DNA from: Bacteroidaceae bacterium | GTDB lineage: Bacteria; Bacteroidota; Bacteroidia; Bacteroidales; Bacteroidaceae | DNA length: 64,000 nucleotides | NCBI GenBank assembly: GCA_017524545.1 | Contig: JAFXVN010000041.1 | Span: forward strand, 1 to 64,000 | Direction of reading: 5' to 3' | In this document: positions 43,601-52,680 of the stretch, in pieces | Position numbering within the stretch: the stretch's first letter is position 1 | How the letters are laid out: each line of letters begins with the position of its first letter | Notes under the pieces: model-generated | Seen by the model: only the letters and a program-made list of their open reading frames with translations | Database searches by the model: none | Told to the model about the DNA's origin: nothing | Made by a program: the position numbers and the translations under genes

Positions 43601-43850
43601 CTACTTCTCCACCACCCTGCCCGAGGAGTTGCGTCTGGCCAGCATCGTGCTGCCCGAAATACCAAAGGCACCCGTCGATGACAATATGGGCGACCTCAAC
43701 GGCGACAGCAGGATAGACATTGCCGATGCCGTATGCATCCTGGACATCATGTCTGTTGAAGGTTACGAGAAGAACGCCGACATCAACGGGGACGGCAGAA
43801 TCGACATTGCCGACTTCGTGGGCATCCTCGACATCATGGCGGGAGAATAA
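40638..43850 (+). CDS. Secreted C10-family (streptopain-like) cysteine protease with dockerin-like C-terminus, copy 1
   Basis: A 1,070-residue protein. A signal peptide (MKRLAISFMTLGFALMATA) and a propeptide with YYVFNAGGDGGYVIVSADDR precede the catalytic domain: Cys185 in GCTATAMAQV and His335 in GGGHAFVLDGF, followed by HVNWGWGG. Ig-like and beta-sandwich regions follow, then a cell-wall-type domain, and a final double loop (DLNGDSRIDIADAV, DINGDGRIDIADFV). The propeptide contains ASPIPSQGG and ASPSEE from an in-frame palindromic element. A paralogue lies 42 bases downstream. It probably degrades host or dietary proteins. Confidence 0.93.
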   Translation: MKRLAISFMTLGFALMATAEPVGKQAALFTAQSYMLAKGKTVEASPIPSQGGENRRKASPSEEDQPYYYVFNAGGDGGYVIVSADDRTEPILGYVDHGTFDPDNIPENMRSWLQLYADQIKYIVDNDIQPNSPLLKKRNKVRGTKHSVGELLTSRWNQGNPYNILCPNYYTDKDNNEHKYPATGCTATAMAQVMYFYKYPDKTKAIIPAHSNTYTLQNGTQKTVSVKAIPRNTVIDWDNMRDTYSWQGEANANAQDTAVANLMLLCGQAVHMGWGPSSGANFDAEVFIKYFGYDNSAYRAYRSDYSIDDWFDMIYKDIAEGYPVCFAGFSSGGGHAFVLDGFDGDNLFHVNWGWGGGSNGWFLVGILNPGDTSGIGASSSSDGYSMGQYALFNLRLPDTNTADTYLYIKDVSVASSISIKATFENRTGAAGSFHTGIVRMDDDGNISLVGSQQTITSMANNTSQTKTFSIKGKLPEGTYKLSPASKPTRSTEWRPKHNMYNHYIEAVVDAEGNLTLTPVDISNGNSVAIDTIVFPGTRIAGQEQEVKVTYRNLGNEYFKEIRFFASQTQQKIYTESRSIVAVRRGETVDVSYFFTPEETGTYNLWFCTGSDGSGQVGTGTMEVITESQADKANLSVSSYTITNLVSGAVYGKQLVGKATIKNNKNVDFHGKIRLQIWNQPNSSGSAWSGSSHTYEVDILAGKVATVDFSFDGLSENNKYYLAASYVNQSGSLTNGGVWDLGGWEMKAGVALWKTDGTLTGKAYATTMTTASNICGVLADCSKKINRMSPNKNTNTIYAFAAGMEMPERLDTSNVVLGSRAERIRLNNENPFFVPATFDADSASFTYTFPETEEGTGWHAFTMPFEVDSIFVDDIPVSLDDSLKHFWIYEFAAQGNNGEVIFAPAEVLRGGTPYIIAADATMAGRSIVFRSLDVPFFKTGSDKMVVTSPDYKFHGNTLAPKVKDCYVLNAEGTAFEYVTVNTTLTALGSYFSTTLPEELRLASIVLPEIPKAPVDDNMGDLNGDSRIDIADAVCILDIMSVEGYEKNADINGDGRIDIADFVGILDIMAGE
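40767..40806 (+). repeat. In-frame palindromic element in C10 protease 1
   Basis: GCCTCCCCCATCCCCTCCCA then AGGAGGGGAGAATCGGAGGA. CCCCTCC pairs with GGAGGGG across CAA. It encodes A-S-P-I-P-S-Q-G-G in the propeptide. Confidence 0.78.
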
Positions 43851-43892
43851 ACCGCACATCAGACAACCTCAAAATCAAAGACCAACATCAAA

Positions 43893-46800
43893 ATGAAGAA
43901 AAACACTTTGTCAATCTTCCTGACGCTCTGCCTTTTAGTGTTTCAACTCTTTAATGTTTTAACACTAAAAGCAGAGCCCATAGGGAAGCAGGCTGCGCTC
44001 TACACGGCACAGACCTATATGCTTGCAAAGGGCAAAACTATAGCCCCCCAACCAACCTCCCCCCAGGGAGGGAGGCTTTCAAGTGCGTCACTCTCCTCCT
44101 CCTCGGGGGAGGAGTCGGAGGAGGGGGCTTTCTACTATGTCTTCAATGCAGGAAACGATGGCGGCTATGTCATCGTCTCGGCCGACGACCGCATAGAGCC
44201 TATCCTTGGCTATGTGGAACAGGGTTCGTTCGACCCCGACAACATCCCCGAGAACATGCGTGCATGGCTCCAAGGATGTGCCGACGACATCAAGTTTGTT
44301 ATCGATAACAACATCAGCCCCGACTCCCCTGTGCTCAAGAAGCGCAACAGGATAAGCAGGACGAAACACAGCATCCCGGAACTGCTGACGAGCCGCTGGA
44401 ACCAAGGTCATCCCTACAACCTGACCTGTCCCAAATACTACAAGGGCGACGGCACGCAGGCCTACCCCGCCGCAGGCTGTGTGGCTACGGCTATGGCGCA
44501 AGTGGTTTACCACTACAAGTTCCCCGAAAAGACGAAGGCAATCATCCCTGCCCATTCCAACAAATACAAGTTGGACGACGGTACCGAGAAGACCGTGACG
44601 GCAAAGGCTGTGCCGCGCAACACGCCCATATACTGGGATTTGATGCGCGACACCTACAACTGCAACAGTGAGCATGAGCATGATGCGGCAGACTCGGCTG
44701 TCGCCAATCTGATGCTCTATTGCGGTCAGGCCGTCAAGATGGGCTGGGGCGCATCCTCTGGTGCTGTCACTTCACGGTCGCGTGATGTCTTCATCAACTA
44801 CTTTGGCTACGACGACTGCGCATATTGGGGCGGACGTGGCGACTACTATATCGACGAGTGGTTCGACATGCTCTACGACGAACTGGACGCTGGCTATCCA
44901 GTCCTCTATTCCGGCCACTCGTCGGGCGGCGGACATGCCTTCGTGCTGGACGGTTTCGACGGCGACAACCTCTTCCACGTCAACTGGGGCTGGGGAGGCG
45001 GCAGCAACGGATGGTTCCTCGTCAGCATCCTCAATCCGGGCGACAACAGCGGCATCGGGGCAAGCAGCAGCAGCGACGGCTACAGCATGAGCCAAGGTGC
45101 GCTCTTCAACCTCCGCCTGCCCGACAACGTCAAGGCCGACACCTATCTCAACATCAAGGACGTGACGATTATCAACGGCACTGCCATCAAGGCGACCTTC
45201 GAGAACAAGACGGGTGCGACGGGCAGCTACCACACCGGCATCGTCAAGCTCGAAGAAGACGGCAGCCTCACCCTCGTTGGCACCAAGCAGAACATCACGG
45301 GCATAGCAGACGGCTCTTCCCTGGCCAAGACATTCCAGCTGAAGAAGAAGCTGCCCGAAGGCACCTACAAGCTCTCGCCCGCCAGCAAGCTGACAAGAAG
45401 CGAAACGTGGCGGCCGAAGTACGACATGCGCGACGAGTACATCGAGGCTGTTGTGGGTCCCGACAGCATTCCTGTGCTGACCATCAAGCAAGCAGTTTAC
45501 GACATCAGCATCGACACCATCGTCTTCCCCGGCACCCGCATCGTAGGCAAAGAGCAGGAGGTGAAGGTCACGTTCCGCAACAATGCCGACGAATACTACA
45601 AGACCATCTATCTCCTTGCCAGCAAGACACAGGAAAAGGTCTATACCGAAAGCAAGTCGATGGTTGCCATACGCAAGGGCGAGACACTCGACGTGTCGTA
45701 CTTCTTCAAGCCCGAAGAGACAGGAACCTACAACCTCTGGTTCAGCACCGACGACAAGGGCAACAATGTTATCGGCGAAGGGACGGTGGAAATCATCGAG
45801 GAAGCGGATGCCGTCAAAGCCAACCTCTCCATATCCTATTCCATCACCAACCTCGTGAACAACATTGCCTACGGCAAGCGGCTCATCGGCAGGGCATCCG
45901 TCAAGAACAACAGCTCGCAAGAATTCCACGGAGGCATCAAGCTACAGATATGGAGCCAGAAGATTGGTAGCAACACCGCATACAGCGGCTCCACGCGCTC
46001 GTACAATATAGATATTGCTGCCGGCAAGTCGGCAAGCGTGGAGTTCGACTTCTCTGGCCTGAGCGAAGGCTACTATTATCGCTTCAAAGCGATGTACGCC
46101 AACCAAGACGGGACGCTGGCCAACGGAGGCATCTGGGACAACAAATGGGAAATGCAAGCCGGAATCCTGTCGTGGAAGAACGACGGCACCGTTACAGCCA
46201 AGGCATATAGTGTCTCCCTGACGACACTCTCCACCGTCTGCGGAGTCTATGCCGACTGCAGCAACAAAATTTCGCGCATGATGCCCAACAAGAATCCCAA
46301 CACTATCTATGCCTTTGCACCCGACATGTACGTCCCCACCAGCCTCGACACGACAAATGTCGTGAGCGGCGGTCATGCCCAGCACATCAACCTCTTTAGC
46401 GGATACCCGTACTATCTGCCCACAACCTTCGAGGCCGACAGCGCATCCTTCACCTACACCTTCCCCGAGACAGAGGCAGGCACAGGCTGGCACGCTTTCA
46501 CTATGCCCTTCAAGGTGGATTCCATCTTTGTGGACAACGGCATTCCCGCTTTGCTGAGCGACAGCACCAACCACTTCTGGATATACGAGTTCGCAGCCCA
46601 AGGCGACAACGGCGAAGTCATCTTTGCCCCAGCCACAGAACTGCGCGGAGGAACGCCGTACATCATCGCCGCAGATTCTACCATGGCAGGACGCTCCGTA
46701 GAGTTCCGTGGGATGGGTGCCACCTTCTACAAGACAGGCAGCGACAAGATGATAGTCTCCTCCCCCGACTATAAATTCTACGGCAACACCTATTCGCCCA

Positions 46801-47135
46801 AGCTCAAGGACTGCTACATCCTGAATGCCGACGGGACAGCCTTCGAATATACGACGACCAACAAATCCCTGCCAGCTCTCACCGCCTACTTCACCACTGA
46901 CCTGTCGGATGAGCTGCGCCTTCCAAGCATCGTGCTCCCCGAAGTTCCCAAGGCATCTGTACAGAAAACGACAGGCGACCTCAACGGCGACAGCAGGACA
47001 GACATCGCCGATGCCGTATGCATCCTGGACATCATGTCAACAGAGTCCTACAGCAAAGACGCGGACCTCAACAACGACGGCAAGGTCGATATAGCCGACT
47101 TCGTCTGCATCCTCGACCTAATGGCAGAACAATAG
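43893..47135 (+). CDS. Secreted C10-family cysteine protease with dockerin-like C-terminus, copy 2
   Basis: A 1,080-residue paralogue of the preceding gene, with the same domain order. A signal peptide (LSIFLTLCLLVFQLFNVLTL) leads to the propeptide, then Cys196 in GCVATAMAQV and His348 in GGGHAFVLDGF. Long near-identical blocks (for example NWGWGGGSNGWFLV, SSSSDGYSM) show a fairly recent duplication. The propeptide insertion differs from copy 1: it has two GC-rich palindromes in opposite orientations, giving TSPQGG and a Ser/Glu run. The C-terminus has DLNGDSRTDIADAV and DLNNDGKVDIADFV. Array A lies 84 bases downstream. Confidence 0.93.
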   Translation: MKKNTLSIFLTLCLLVFQLFNVLTLKAEPIGKQAALYTAQTYMLAKGKTIAPQPTSPQGGRLSSASLSSSSGEESEEGAFYYVFNAGNDGGYVIVSADDRIEPILGYVEQGSFDPDNIPENMRAWLQGCADDIKFVIDNNISPDSPVLKKRNRISRTKHSIPELLTSRWNQGHPYNLTCPKYYKGDGTQAYPAAGCVATAMAQVVYHYKFPEKTKAIIPAHSNKYKLDDGTEKTVTAKAVPRNTPIYWDLMRDTYNCNSEHEHDAADSAVANLMLYCGQAVKMGWGASSGAVTSRSRDVFINYFGYDDCAYWGGRGDYYIDEWFDMLYDELDAGYPVLYSGHSSGGGHAFVLDGFDGDNLFHVNWGWGGGSNGWFLVSILNPGDNSGIGASSSSDGYSMSQGALFNLRLPDNVKADTYLNIKDVTIINGTAIKATFENKTGATGSYHTGIVKLEEDGSLTLVGTKQNITGIADGSSLAKTFQLKKKLPEGTYKLSPASKLTRSETWRPKYDMRDEYIEAVVGPDSIPVLTIKQAVYDISIDTIVFPGTRIVGKEQEVKVTFRNNADEYYKTIYLLASKTQEKVYTESKSMVAIRKGETLDVSYFFKPEETGTYNLWFSTDDKGNNVIGEGTVEIIEEADAVKANLSISYSITNLVNNIAYGKRLIGRASVKNNSSQEFHGGIKLQIWSQKIGSNTAYSGSTRSYNIDIAAGKSASVEFDFSGLSEGYYYRFKAMYANQDGTLANGGIWDNKWEMQAGILSWKNDGTVTAKAYSVSLTTLSTVCGVYADCSNKISRMMPNKNPNTIYAFAPDMYVPTSLDTTNVVSGGHAQHINLFSGYPYYLPTTFEADSASFTYTFPETEAGTGWHAFTMPFKVDSIFVDNGIPALLSDSTNHFWIYEFAAQGDNGEVIFAPATELRGGTPYIIAADSTMAGRSVEFRGMGATFYKTGSDKMIVSSPDYKFYGNTYSPKLKDCYILNADGTAFEYTTTNKSLPALTAYFTTDLSDELRLPSIVLPEVPKASVQKTTGDLNGDSRTDIADAVCILDIMSTESYSKDADLNNDGKVDIADFVCILDLMAEQ
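44041..44130 (+). repeat. Two in-frame palindromic elements in C10 protease 2
   Basis: The first (CCAACCTCCCCCCAGGGAGG core) gives A-P-Q-P-T-S-P-Q-G-G. The second is inverted (CTCCTCCTCCTCGGGGGAGG core) and gives S-S-S-S-G-E-E. They occupy the same place in the propeptide as the single element of copy 1. Confidence 0.75.
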
Positions 47136-47219
47136 GCCACAGCCTGCTGCATTCTTCCTCACAGCCCGGCACATTCGCCTGCACAAGGAAGGAGAAAACC
47201 GCTCATAACCTGTTACAAA

Positions 47220-47303
47220 GTTATTTTCAAGGCTTGATAATATATTTTCACGGCATGATAATATATTTTCAAGCCTTGAAAATATATTATCAAAGCTTGA
47301 AAA
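47220..47303. repeat. Tandem array A, second locus: four 21-bp palindromic units
   Basis: Again exactly four 21-bp units around TTTTCAAGCCTTGAAAA, with the last two units almost identical to those at 12648-12689. The array is downstream of the C10 protease and is followed after nine bases by a two-unit 22-bp array. The remainder of this 355-base gap has no gene. Confidence 0.85.
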
Positions 47304-47312
47304 TAGTTATCA

Positions 47313-47356
47313 GCCCTGCCTCGCAGAGTTTTATGCCCTGCCTCGCAGGGTTTCAT
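47313..47356. repeat. Tandem array B, second locus: two 22-bp units
   Basis: Two units, GCCCTGCCTCGCAGAGTTTT-AT and GCCCTGCCTCGCAGGGTTTC-AT, differ at two positions. Position and period match the units at 12720-12763; the core CTGCCTCGCAG is palindromic. Confidence 0.75.
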
Positions 47357-47417
47357 AAAAGCCTTGAAACCTTTATTAGCCATGTCGCGAATTGAAATCA
47401 GGGCTTATAAAACGACA

Positions 47418-47451
47418 AGTGGGTGTGCCAAAAAGAATTGACACACCCACT
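47418..47451 (-). terminator. Terminator hairpin after rplT
   Basis: AGTGGGTGTG and CACACCCACT form a 10-bp stem around a 14-base loop; on the minus strand it is followed by TGTCGTTTTAT. It lies about 40 bases beyond the rplT stop. Confidence 0.6.
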
Positions 47452-47490
47452 GTTGTCTGTAAATCTCGAATGGACGAGTGTCCGTCGGAG

Positions 47491-47835
47491 TTACTTCACT
47501 TTTGCTACGATGGCCTTGAATGCCTCGGGGTAGTTGACGGCGAGGTCGGCAAGCACCTTGCGGTTGATTTCGATGCCGGCCTTGTGCAGGAGTCCCATCA
47601 GCTGGCTATAGCTGAGACCCTCCATGCGGGCAGCGGCATTGATACGCTGAATCCACAGGGCGCGGAAGTTGCGCTTCTTGGTGCGACGGTCGCGGAAAGC
47701 GTATGTGAGACCCTTCTCCCAAGTGTTCTTGGCAACGGTCCACACGTTCTTGCGTGCACCAAAGTAACCTCTGGTCAAACCCAGAATTTTCTTTCTCTTA
47801 GCTCTTGAAGCTACATGATTTACTGATCTTGGCAT
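47491..47835 (-). CDS. rplT: 50S ribosomal protein L20
   Basis: A 114-residue ribosomal protein needed early in large-subunit assembly. [45 protein letters not shown] and [13 protein letters not shown] are all hallmark L20 sequence. It is the last gene of thrS-infC-rpmI-rplT. The gap from rpmI (169 bases) is long for this operon and holds CATTTGCCATTTC and ACTATGAACTATG words. Confidence 0.98.
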   Translation of the reverse strand: MPRSVNHVASRAKRKKILGLTRGYFGARKNVWTVAKNTWEKGLTYAFRDRRTKKRNFRALWIQRINAAARMEGLSYSQLMGLLHKAGIEINRKVLADLAVNYPEAFKAIVAKVK

Positions 47836-47867
47836 AATTTTGTTTCGTTTTGAATGTTAGCGCCAAA

Positions 47868-47944
47868 GGATTTACCATTTTGTCATTTGCCATTTCCCAT
47901 TTGATTATGGACTGTGGACTATGAACTATGAACTTTGAACTTTT
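47868..47944. repeat. Word repeats between rpmI and rplT
   Basis: CCATTTTGTCATTTGCCATT-type words and GGACTATGAACTATGAACT words sit inside a conserved ribosomal operon. Confidence 0.6.
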
Positions 47945-48004
47945 GTGCTAAAGCATTCGGTTAATAACTAAAGTAAATTTCTTTTTCCTGAGGTGTTCAG
48001 AGGT

Positions 48005-48202
48005 TTAACGGAGGCAGAAGAGGTCGCGAACCTGCTTCATGTTCTCGGTCACAACGATAGCGCTGTGGTCGAGGTTGCGCTTCTGTTTCTTTGTCTTCTT
48101 CGTCAGGATGTGGCTGTGGTAGGCGTGGTGACGCTTTACCTTGCCGGTTCCGGTGAAAGTGAATCTCTTCTTTGCGCCGGAGTTAGTCTTTACTTTTGGC
48201 AT
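48005..48202 (-). CDS. rpmI: 50S ribosomal protein L35
   Basis: A 65-residue basic protein. [20 protein letters not shown] is the classic L35 start, then [20 protein letters not shown]. The position between infC and rplT is the usual one. Confidence 0.98.
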   Translation of the reverse strand: MPKVKTNSGAKKRFTFTGTGKVKRHHAYHSHILTKKTKKQKRNLDHSAIVVTENMKQVRDLFCLR

Positions 48203-48276
48203 TTTTTTGTGTTTTGTTAATTATTAATTATTATAATGATGTGGCAACGCATATACCAGGGCGTTACGCACTATCT

Positions 48277-48933
48277 TTAGTCATCAAAGTCCTCCCCTTC
48301 CACCTTCGGCCCTGTGTATTCCTTGCGGGCTTTCTGCTGCGGAGCCTTCTTCTCACGGACGGGAGCCTCTACCGCTTCCTCTGCTTCCTGAGGCTTGCGG
48401 GAAGCCGTCTGCTTCTTGGGGGCGATGAACATAATCATGCGCTTGCCCTCAAGCTGCGGCATCTGCTCCACCTTGCCGTATTCCTCCAAATCGGCAGCGA
48501 AACGCAACAATAGCACTTCGCCCTGCTCCTTGAAGAGGATGCTACGTCCCTTGAAGAAGACGTAAGCCTTCACCTTGTCGCCATCGCTGAGGAAGCCCTG
48601 CGCGTGCTTGAGCTTGAAGTTGTAGTCGTGGTCGTCGGTCTGAGGTCCGAAGCGAATCTCCTTGACATCCACCTTCACCTGCTTGGCCTTGACCTCCTTC
48701 TGGTGCTTCTTCTGCTGGTAGATGAACTTGCTGTAGTCGATAAGACGGCATACAGGAGGCTCTGCGTTGGGGGAAATCTCCACAAGGTCAACACCACGCT
48801 GCTCTGCTATCTGCAGTGCCTTGGAGATGGGTACTACTGTGCTCTCTATTTCATCGCCTACGATACGGACTTCGCGGACACCACGAATCTGCTCGTTGAC
48901 GCGATACTGTTGTTTTAGGGTTGGTTTCTTCAT
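48277..48933 (-). CDS. infC: Translation initiation factor IF-3
   Basis: A 218-residue protein, longer than the E. coli protein because of a charged C-terminal tail (about residues 175-218, rich in Lys, Gln and Glu). The N-domain has [15 protein letters not shown], the linker is [15 protein letters not shown], and the C-domain has [16 protein letters not shown] and [11 protein letters not shown]. It uses ATG rather than the AUU found in enterobacteria, so the classic AUU autoregulation is not expected. A CAAAGTTA box (TAACTTTG on the coding strand) at 48977-48984 could be an internal promoter, since it lies within the 3' end of thrS. Confidence 0.97.
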   Translation of the reverse strand: MKKPTLKQQYRVNEQIRGVREVRIVGDEIESTVVPISKALQIAEQRGVDLVEISPNAEPPVCRLIDYSKFIYQQKKHQKEVKAKQVKVDVKEIRFGPQTDDHDYNFKLKHAQGFLSDGDKVKAYVFFKGRSILFKEQGEVLLLRFAADLEEYGKVEQMPQLEGKRMIMFIAPKKQTASRKPQEAEEAVEAPVREKKAPQQKARKEYTGPKVEGEDFDD

Positions 48934-48976
48934 TAATTATTATTGAACAAGTTGACTTCGTCGACTTTTGCGGCTG

Positions 48977-48984
48977 CAAAGTTA
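48977..48984 (-). promoter_or_regulatory. Candidate -7 box for infC-rpmI-rplT
   Basis: TAACTTTG on the minus strand, 44 bases ahead of infC, overlapping the last codon of thrS. Confidence 0.45.
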
Positions 48985-50937
48985 ACACTTTTCTGTCATT
49001 CTACGAACTTCTTCGAGGATTTTCTTTGCAAAATCTTCAAATTTCATCGTTCCTTGCTCTCCTCCGCCACGTTGACGGAAGCTTACGGTACCCTCTTCCT
49101 GCTCTTTTTCACCTACGATGAGCATGTAGGGGATGTGCTTGAGCTCTGTGTCGCGAATCTTGCGGCCAATCTTCTCGCTGCGGTCGTCAATTGTTGTGCG
49201 GACACCTACTGTGTCGAAGTAAGCCTTGAGCTTCTCGGCATAGTCCTGATACTTCTCGCTGACGGGAAGGATGGCAACCTGGTCGGGTGTGAGCCACAAG
49301 GGGAAATGACCGGCTGTATGCTCGATGAGGACTGCCACAAAACGTTCCATCGAACCGAACGGGGCACGGTGAATCATCACGGGCCGATGCTTCTGTCCGT
49401 CCTCGCCGACATACTCCAACTGGAAGCGCTGAGGCAACTGATAGTCAACCTGAATGGTGCCGAGCTGCCAGCGGCGGCCGATAGCATCCTTCACCATGAA
49501 GTCGAGCTTCGGGCCGTAGAAAGCAGCCTCGCCAAGCTCCTGACGAGCCTTCATGCCCTTCTCGGCACAAGCGTCGATGATGGCTTGCTCTGCTGTTGCC
49601 CAGTCCTCGTCGGAACCGATGTACTTCGTCTTGTTGTTCGGGTCGCGCAGGGAAATCTGCACCTCCACGTTCTCCTCGCTGAAATTGAAGGTTGCGAAGA
49701 CACGCTGAATGATGTCCATGACGTTGATGAACTCCCTCTTCACCTGGTCGGGACGGCAGAAGATGTGAGCATCGTCCTGCGTGAAGCAACGGACGCGCGT
49801 CAGACCGTGCAGCTCGCCACTCTGCTCGTAACGATACACCGTACCGAACTCGGCGCAGCGGAAAGGCAGCTCCTTGTAGGAACGGGGACGGTTGGCAAAA
49901 ATCTCGCAGTGGTGGGGACAGTTCATGGGCTTCAGCAAGTACTCCTCACCCTCCTCAGGCGTCTGAATAGGCTGGAAGCTGTCCTTGCCGTAGTGGTCCC
50001 AGTGGCCGGAAGTCATGTAGAGGTTCTTGCCGCCGATGTTGGGAGTGATGACCTCCTGATAGCCGTACTCTTTCTGAATCTTGCGCAGCATCTCCTGAAG
50101 ACGGAGACGGAGGTCGGTGCCTTTCGGAAGCCAGATGGGAAGTCCCTTGCCCACACGCTCGCTGAACATGAAGAGTTCCATCTCCTTGCCAATCTTGCGG
50201 TGGTCGCGCTTCTTGGCCTCTTCGAGCATGACGAGGTACTCGTCGAGCATCTTCTTCTTGGGATAAGAGATGCCGTAGAGGCGTTGCATCTGGTCTTTCG
50301 TAGCGTCGCCGCGCCAGAAGGCACCTGCGATGCTCATCAGCTTGACGGCCTTGATGATGCCGGTGCTGACGATATGCGGACCTTTGCAGAGGTCGGTGAA
50401 GTTGCCCTGCGTATAGGTCGTGATGCTCCCGTCCTCGAGGTCTTGGTCGATGTGCTCGCACTTGTAGGTCTGGCCGGCTGCACCGAACAGGGCAAGACTG
50501 TCTGCCTTGCTTATCTCCTTGCGCACCACGGCCTCGTCCTTGCGGGCAAGCTCCAGCATTTTGTCTTCAATCTCCTTGAAGTCACCTTCGCCGATTTGCT
50601 TGCCGTCGGGAAGCAGGACATCGTAGAAGAAGCCGTTCTCGACAGCAGGGCCAAAGCCGAACTGAATGCCGGGATAGAGTTCCTGAAGAGCCTCTGCAAG
50701 GAGGTGGGCGCTTGTGTGCCAGAAGGCGTGCTTGCCCTCTTCGTCCTCGAACTTGTAGAGCTTGATGCTTGCGTCCGCGTTGATGGGGCGATTGAGTTCT
50801 GTTGTCTCGCCATTCACGCCACAGGCCACAACGTCCTGTGCCAAACGGGGTGAAATACTCTGTGCAATCTCATAACCAGTGACACCGCTCTCATATTCAC
50901 GAACAGAGCCATCAGGGAAGGTAATCTTTATCATCAT
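48982..50937 (-). CDS. thrS: Threonyl-tRNA synthetase
   Basis: A 651-residue class II synthetase. The N-terminal TGS domain ([20 protein letters not shown]) is followed by the editing domain with [11 protein letters not shown] (zinc-dependent deacylation of Ser-tRNA). The catalytic core has [10 protein letters not shown] (zinc-ligand Cys), [13 protein letters not shown] and the motif-3 region [13 protein letters not shown]-terminal anticodon-binding domain ends the protein. Two ATG codons are adjacent at the start. A TATCTTTG box lies about 50 bases upstream. Confidence 0.98.
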   Translation of the reverse strand: MMIKITFPDGSVREYESGVTGYEIAQSISPRLAQDVVACGVNGETTELNRPINADASIKLYKFEDEEGKHAFWHTSAHLLAEALQELYPGIQFGFGPAVENGFFYDVLLPDGKQIGEGDFKEIEDKMLELARKDEAVVRKEISKADSLALFGAAGQTYKCEHIDQDLEDGSITTYTQGNFTDLCKGPHIVSTGIIKAVKLMSIAGAFWRGDATKDQMQRLYGISYPKKKMLDEYLVMLEEAKKRDHRKIGKEMELFMFSERVGKGLPIWLPKGTDLRLRLQEMLRKIQKEYGYQEVITPNIGGKNLYMTSGHWDHYGKDSFQPIQTPEEGEEYLLKPMNCPHHCEIFANRPRSYKELPFRCAEFGTVYRYEQSGELHGLTRVRCFTQDDAHIFCRPDQVKREFINVMDIIQRVFATFNFSEENVEVQISLRDPNNKTKYIGSDEDWATAEQAIIDACAEKGMKARQELGEAAFYGPKLDFMVKDAIGRRWQLGTIQVDYQLPQRFQLEYVGEDGQKHRPVMIHRAPFGSMERFVAVLIEHTAGHFPLWLTPDQVAILPVSEKYQDYAEKLKAYFDTVGVRTTIDDRSEKIGRKIRDTELKHIPYMLIVGEKEQEEGTVSFRQRGGGEQGTMKFEDFAKKILEEVRRMTEKC

Positions 50938-50985
50938 GCCATTTACGATTTGACAATTTACGATTTACTATTTATTTTCGGGCTG

Positions 50986-50993
50986 CAAAGATA
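50986..50993 (-). promoter_or_regulatory. Bacteroidetes -7 box for thrS operon
   Basis: TATCTTTG on the minus strand; the leader to thrS holds CGTAAAT-type words. Confidence 0.6.
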
Positions 50994-51058
50994 GTACTTT
51001 TTCATCATATAACAAAAGAAAAAGGGAAAAAGAAAGAGCAAAAAGGGAAAAGACGAAA

Positions 51059-51093
51059 AAACATGCAGGGAGGTGTCATATCCCTGCATGTTT
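51059..51093 (-). terminator. Terminator after the broken surface-protein gene
   Basis: AAACATGCAGGGA and TCCCTGCATGTTT form a perfect 13-bp stem with a nine-base loop; A-rich and T-rich flanks would give a T-run on the minus strand (TTTTTCGTCTTTTCC). The stem-loop geometry is close to that of the sprA terminator. Confidence 0.75.
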
Positions 51094-51123
51094 TGTTTCA
51101 CAAGTTTGCTGATTTTCACTTGT

Positions 51124-52680
51124 TCACCTTTTTACTTTGTCACCTTTCCTAAACAGGATTTTCTTCCTGCCCACGATGTTGACTTGGTTCTCCTGCGGCT
51201 CGTCATGCCTACGGCCACTAAGGTCATACCATTTACCATTTAGCCATTTACCATTTACATTCTCCTCCTCCTCGGGGGAGGTCGGGAGGGGGCTTATACC
51301 ATCCTCGAAGTCCTGTCCGTAGGTCTTGAAGCTGCGCTCGCGCTCGATGACCTTCTGCTCCACATTGCCTGCGGAGTCCGTAGCTAGTACGCAGAAGCCG
51401 TAGTCGATGCCCTCGAAGATGTGATAGTCGAACTGCGGGCTTTCCGTCTCACCCTCCTTCCACCACGGCGCATTCTCTCCGGCCTGTACATACCAAGTGT
51501 ACTTCCAGACGCCCGACCGCTCATCGAAGCCGTCAGCTGTAATGCGCAGCGTGCTGTCGTTCACCATCCATGAATTATCGATGACGCTGCTCGGAGCCAC
51601 TGCATCCACGATGTTCGTCCAAGTGGGCGTGAGGATGGCTTCCTCGTAGTCGAAGACAATGCCTGCACGGTTGTTTATTTCCGTGCCGTCGGCCAGACCT
51701 GTACGGAGACTGATGTCGAATGACACCTCACCGATACCCGATGCCCCATCATAGTTCACGGGCAGTATGCCTTGCATTGCATCATCCGTCGCCTCCATTG
51801 TCATGGGGTCAAGCGATAAGAAGTCCCAAGTGGCAACACCATTCTGCTCGTCATACTTCAATTGAATCTGAGCAATTACGTTGATGTCAGGACGCAAGTC
51901 TATCGTCTTCAAGAAGCTTTGCTCTCCATTAAGAGCAATCTTTTTGTCACCTAAAGTAATGCCTGTTGGCGAGAAGGTTGTGAGATCGAAGTACCTATTA
52001 TCAAGAGTGTCACTCACCACAATGTGGTGTGCAGCGGCATTGGCTACTGTTGAATCATTCTCAAACTCAATGTCGTAATAGACATTCACTATATTCTTAG
52101 ACACGAACTTGCTGCCAGTATCTGAAGTGTAGCCATATATCTCATTCGGGTCGCCGGGCATATATGGATCTTGAGGATGAGGTGGCGGGGGTGGACAAGA
52201 CCGGGGGTCGCGCTCGCGCATCTGCTCTAGGGCATCCTCTATGGCATCATGTATTTCGGTTAATTCATCGGGGAGCAACTCGCCCATACAACCTCTTCGC
52301 ACCTGGTTAAAAATGTCCTCAGGTGACTTGAGGGGAAATCTTTGATAAGGCCAATCCATTCCCATGTCTTCATATGTTTTTCCGTAGGCCTCGTACAATT
52401 ATCGATGAACTGCCTACTGTCATCCATCCAATAGCCTGCCGCGTCGCAGAAGCGGATGCGGAAGTCGTTCTTCGCGTACACCATCGGCTGGCCGTCCTTT
52501 GTCTCGAAGTGGAAGCATGTGGAACGTATTGGCTCTTGTTGCATCGGTAGCAGAGCAATGAGCGTGTAGGGGTTGACCGCAGCATCAAGCGTCACCGTCT
52601 GTATGGCTGCGGTGTTGTTGTTAAGCCAATACTTATAGGTGCAGGTCTTCCTGATTTGCTGTCCTGAAGGTATCGCCAAA
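51124..52680 (-). pseudogene. C-terminal remnant of a large secreted surface protein, frameshifted and truncated
   Basis: A run of about 515 codons shows one family broken in two frames. The upstream piece (IRKTCTYKYWLNN to DDSRQFIDN) loses frame near 52395 and the text continues as YEAYGKTYEDMG, KSPEDIFNQV, then a repeat-rich beta-sandwich region with ISLRTGLADGTEINNRAGIVFDYEEAILTPTWTN. It ends in WYDLSGRR and a basic tail, like a secretion sorting domain. The 5' end runs into the hairpin-rich element at 52662 and no signal peptide remains. The C-terminus also carries a palindrome-encoded SPLPTSPEEE and a word-encoded NGKWLNGKW. It is probably non-functional. Confidence 0.78.
51261..51297 (-). 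repeat. In-frame palindromic element in the surface-protein remnant
   Basis: The coding strand AGCCCCCTCCCGACCTCCCC and GAGGAGGAGGAG encodes S-P-L-P-T-S-P-E-E-E-E, close to the full element seen at stop codons. It is preceded on the coding strand by ATA and followed by AATGTAAATGGTAAATGG words. Confidence 0.75.

Noticed and set aside
47018..47395. An open frame running from the C10 protease into array A
   Set aside because: It lies out of frame over the end of the protease and then reads through the repeat array; the heptads are a by-product of the 21-bp period.
48943..50853. A 636-codon open frame antisense to thrS
   Set aside because: thrS is complete with all class II motifs on the other strand; the antisense product has only Leu/Val-rich composition and no domain.
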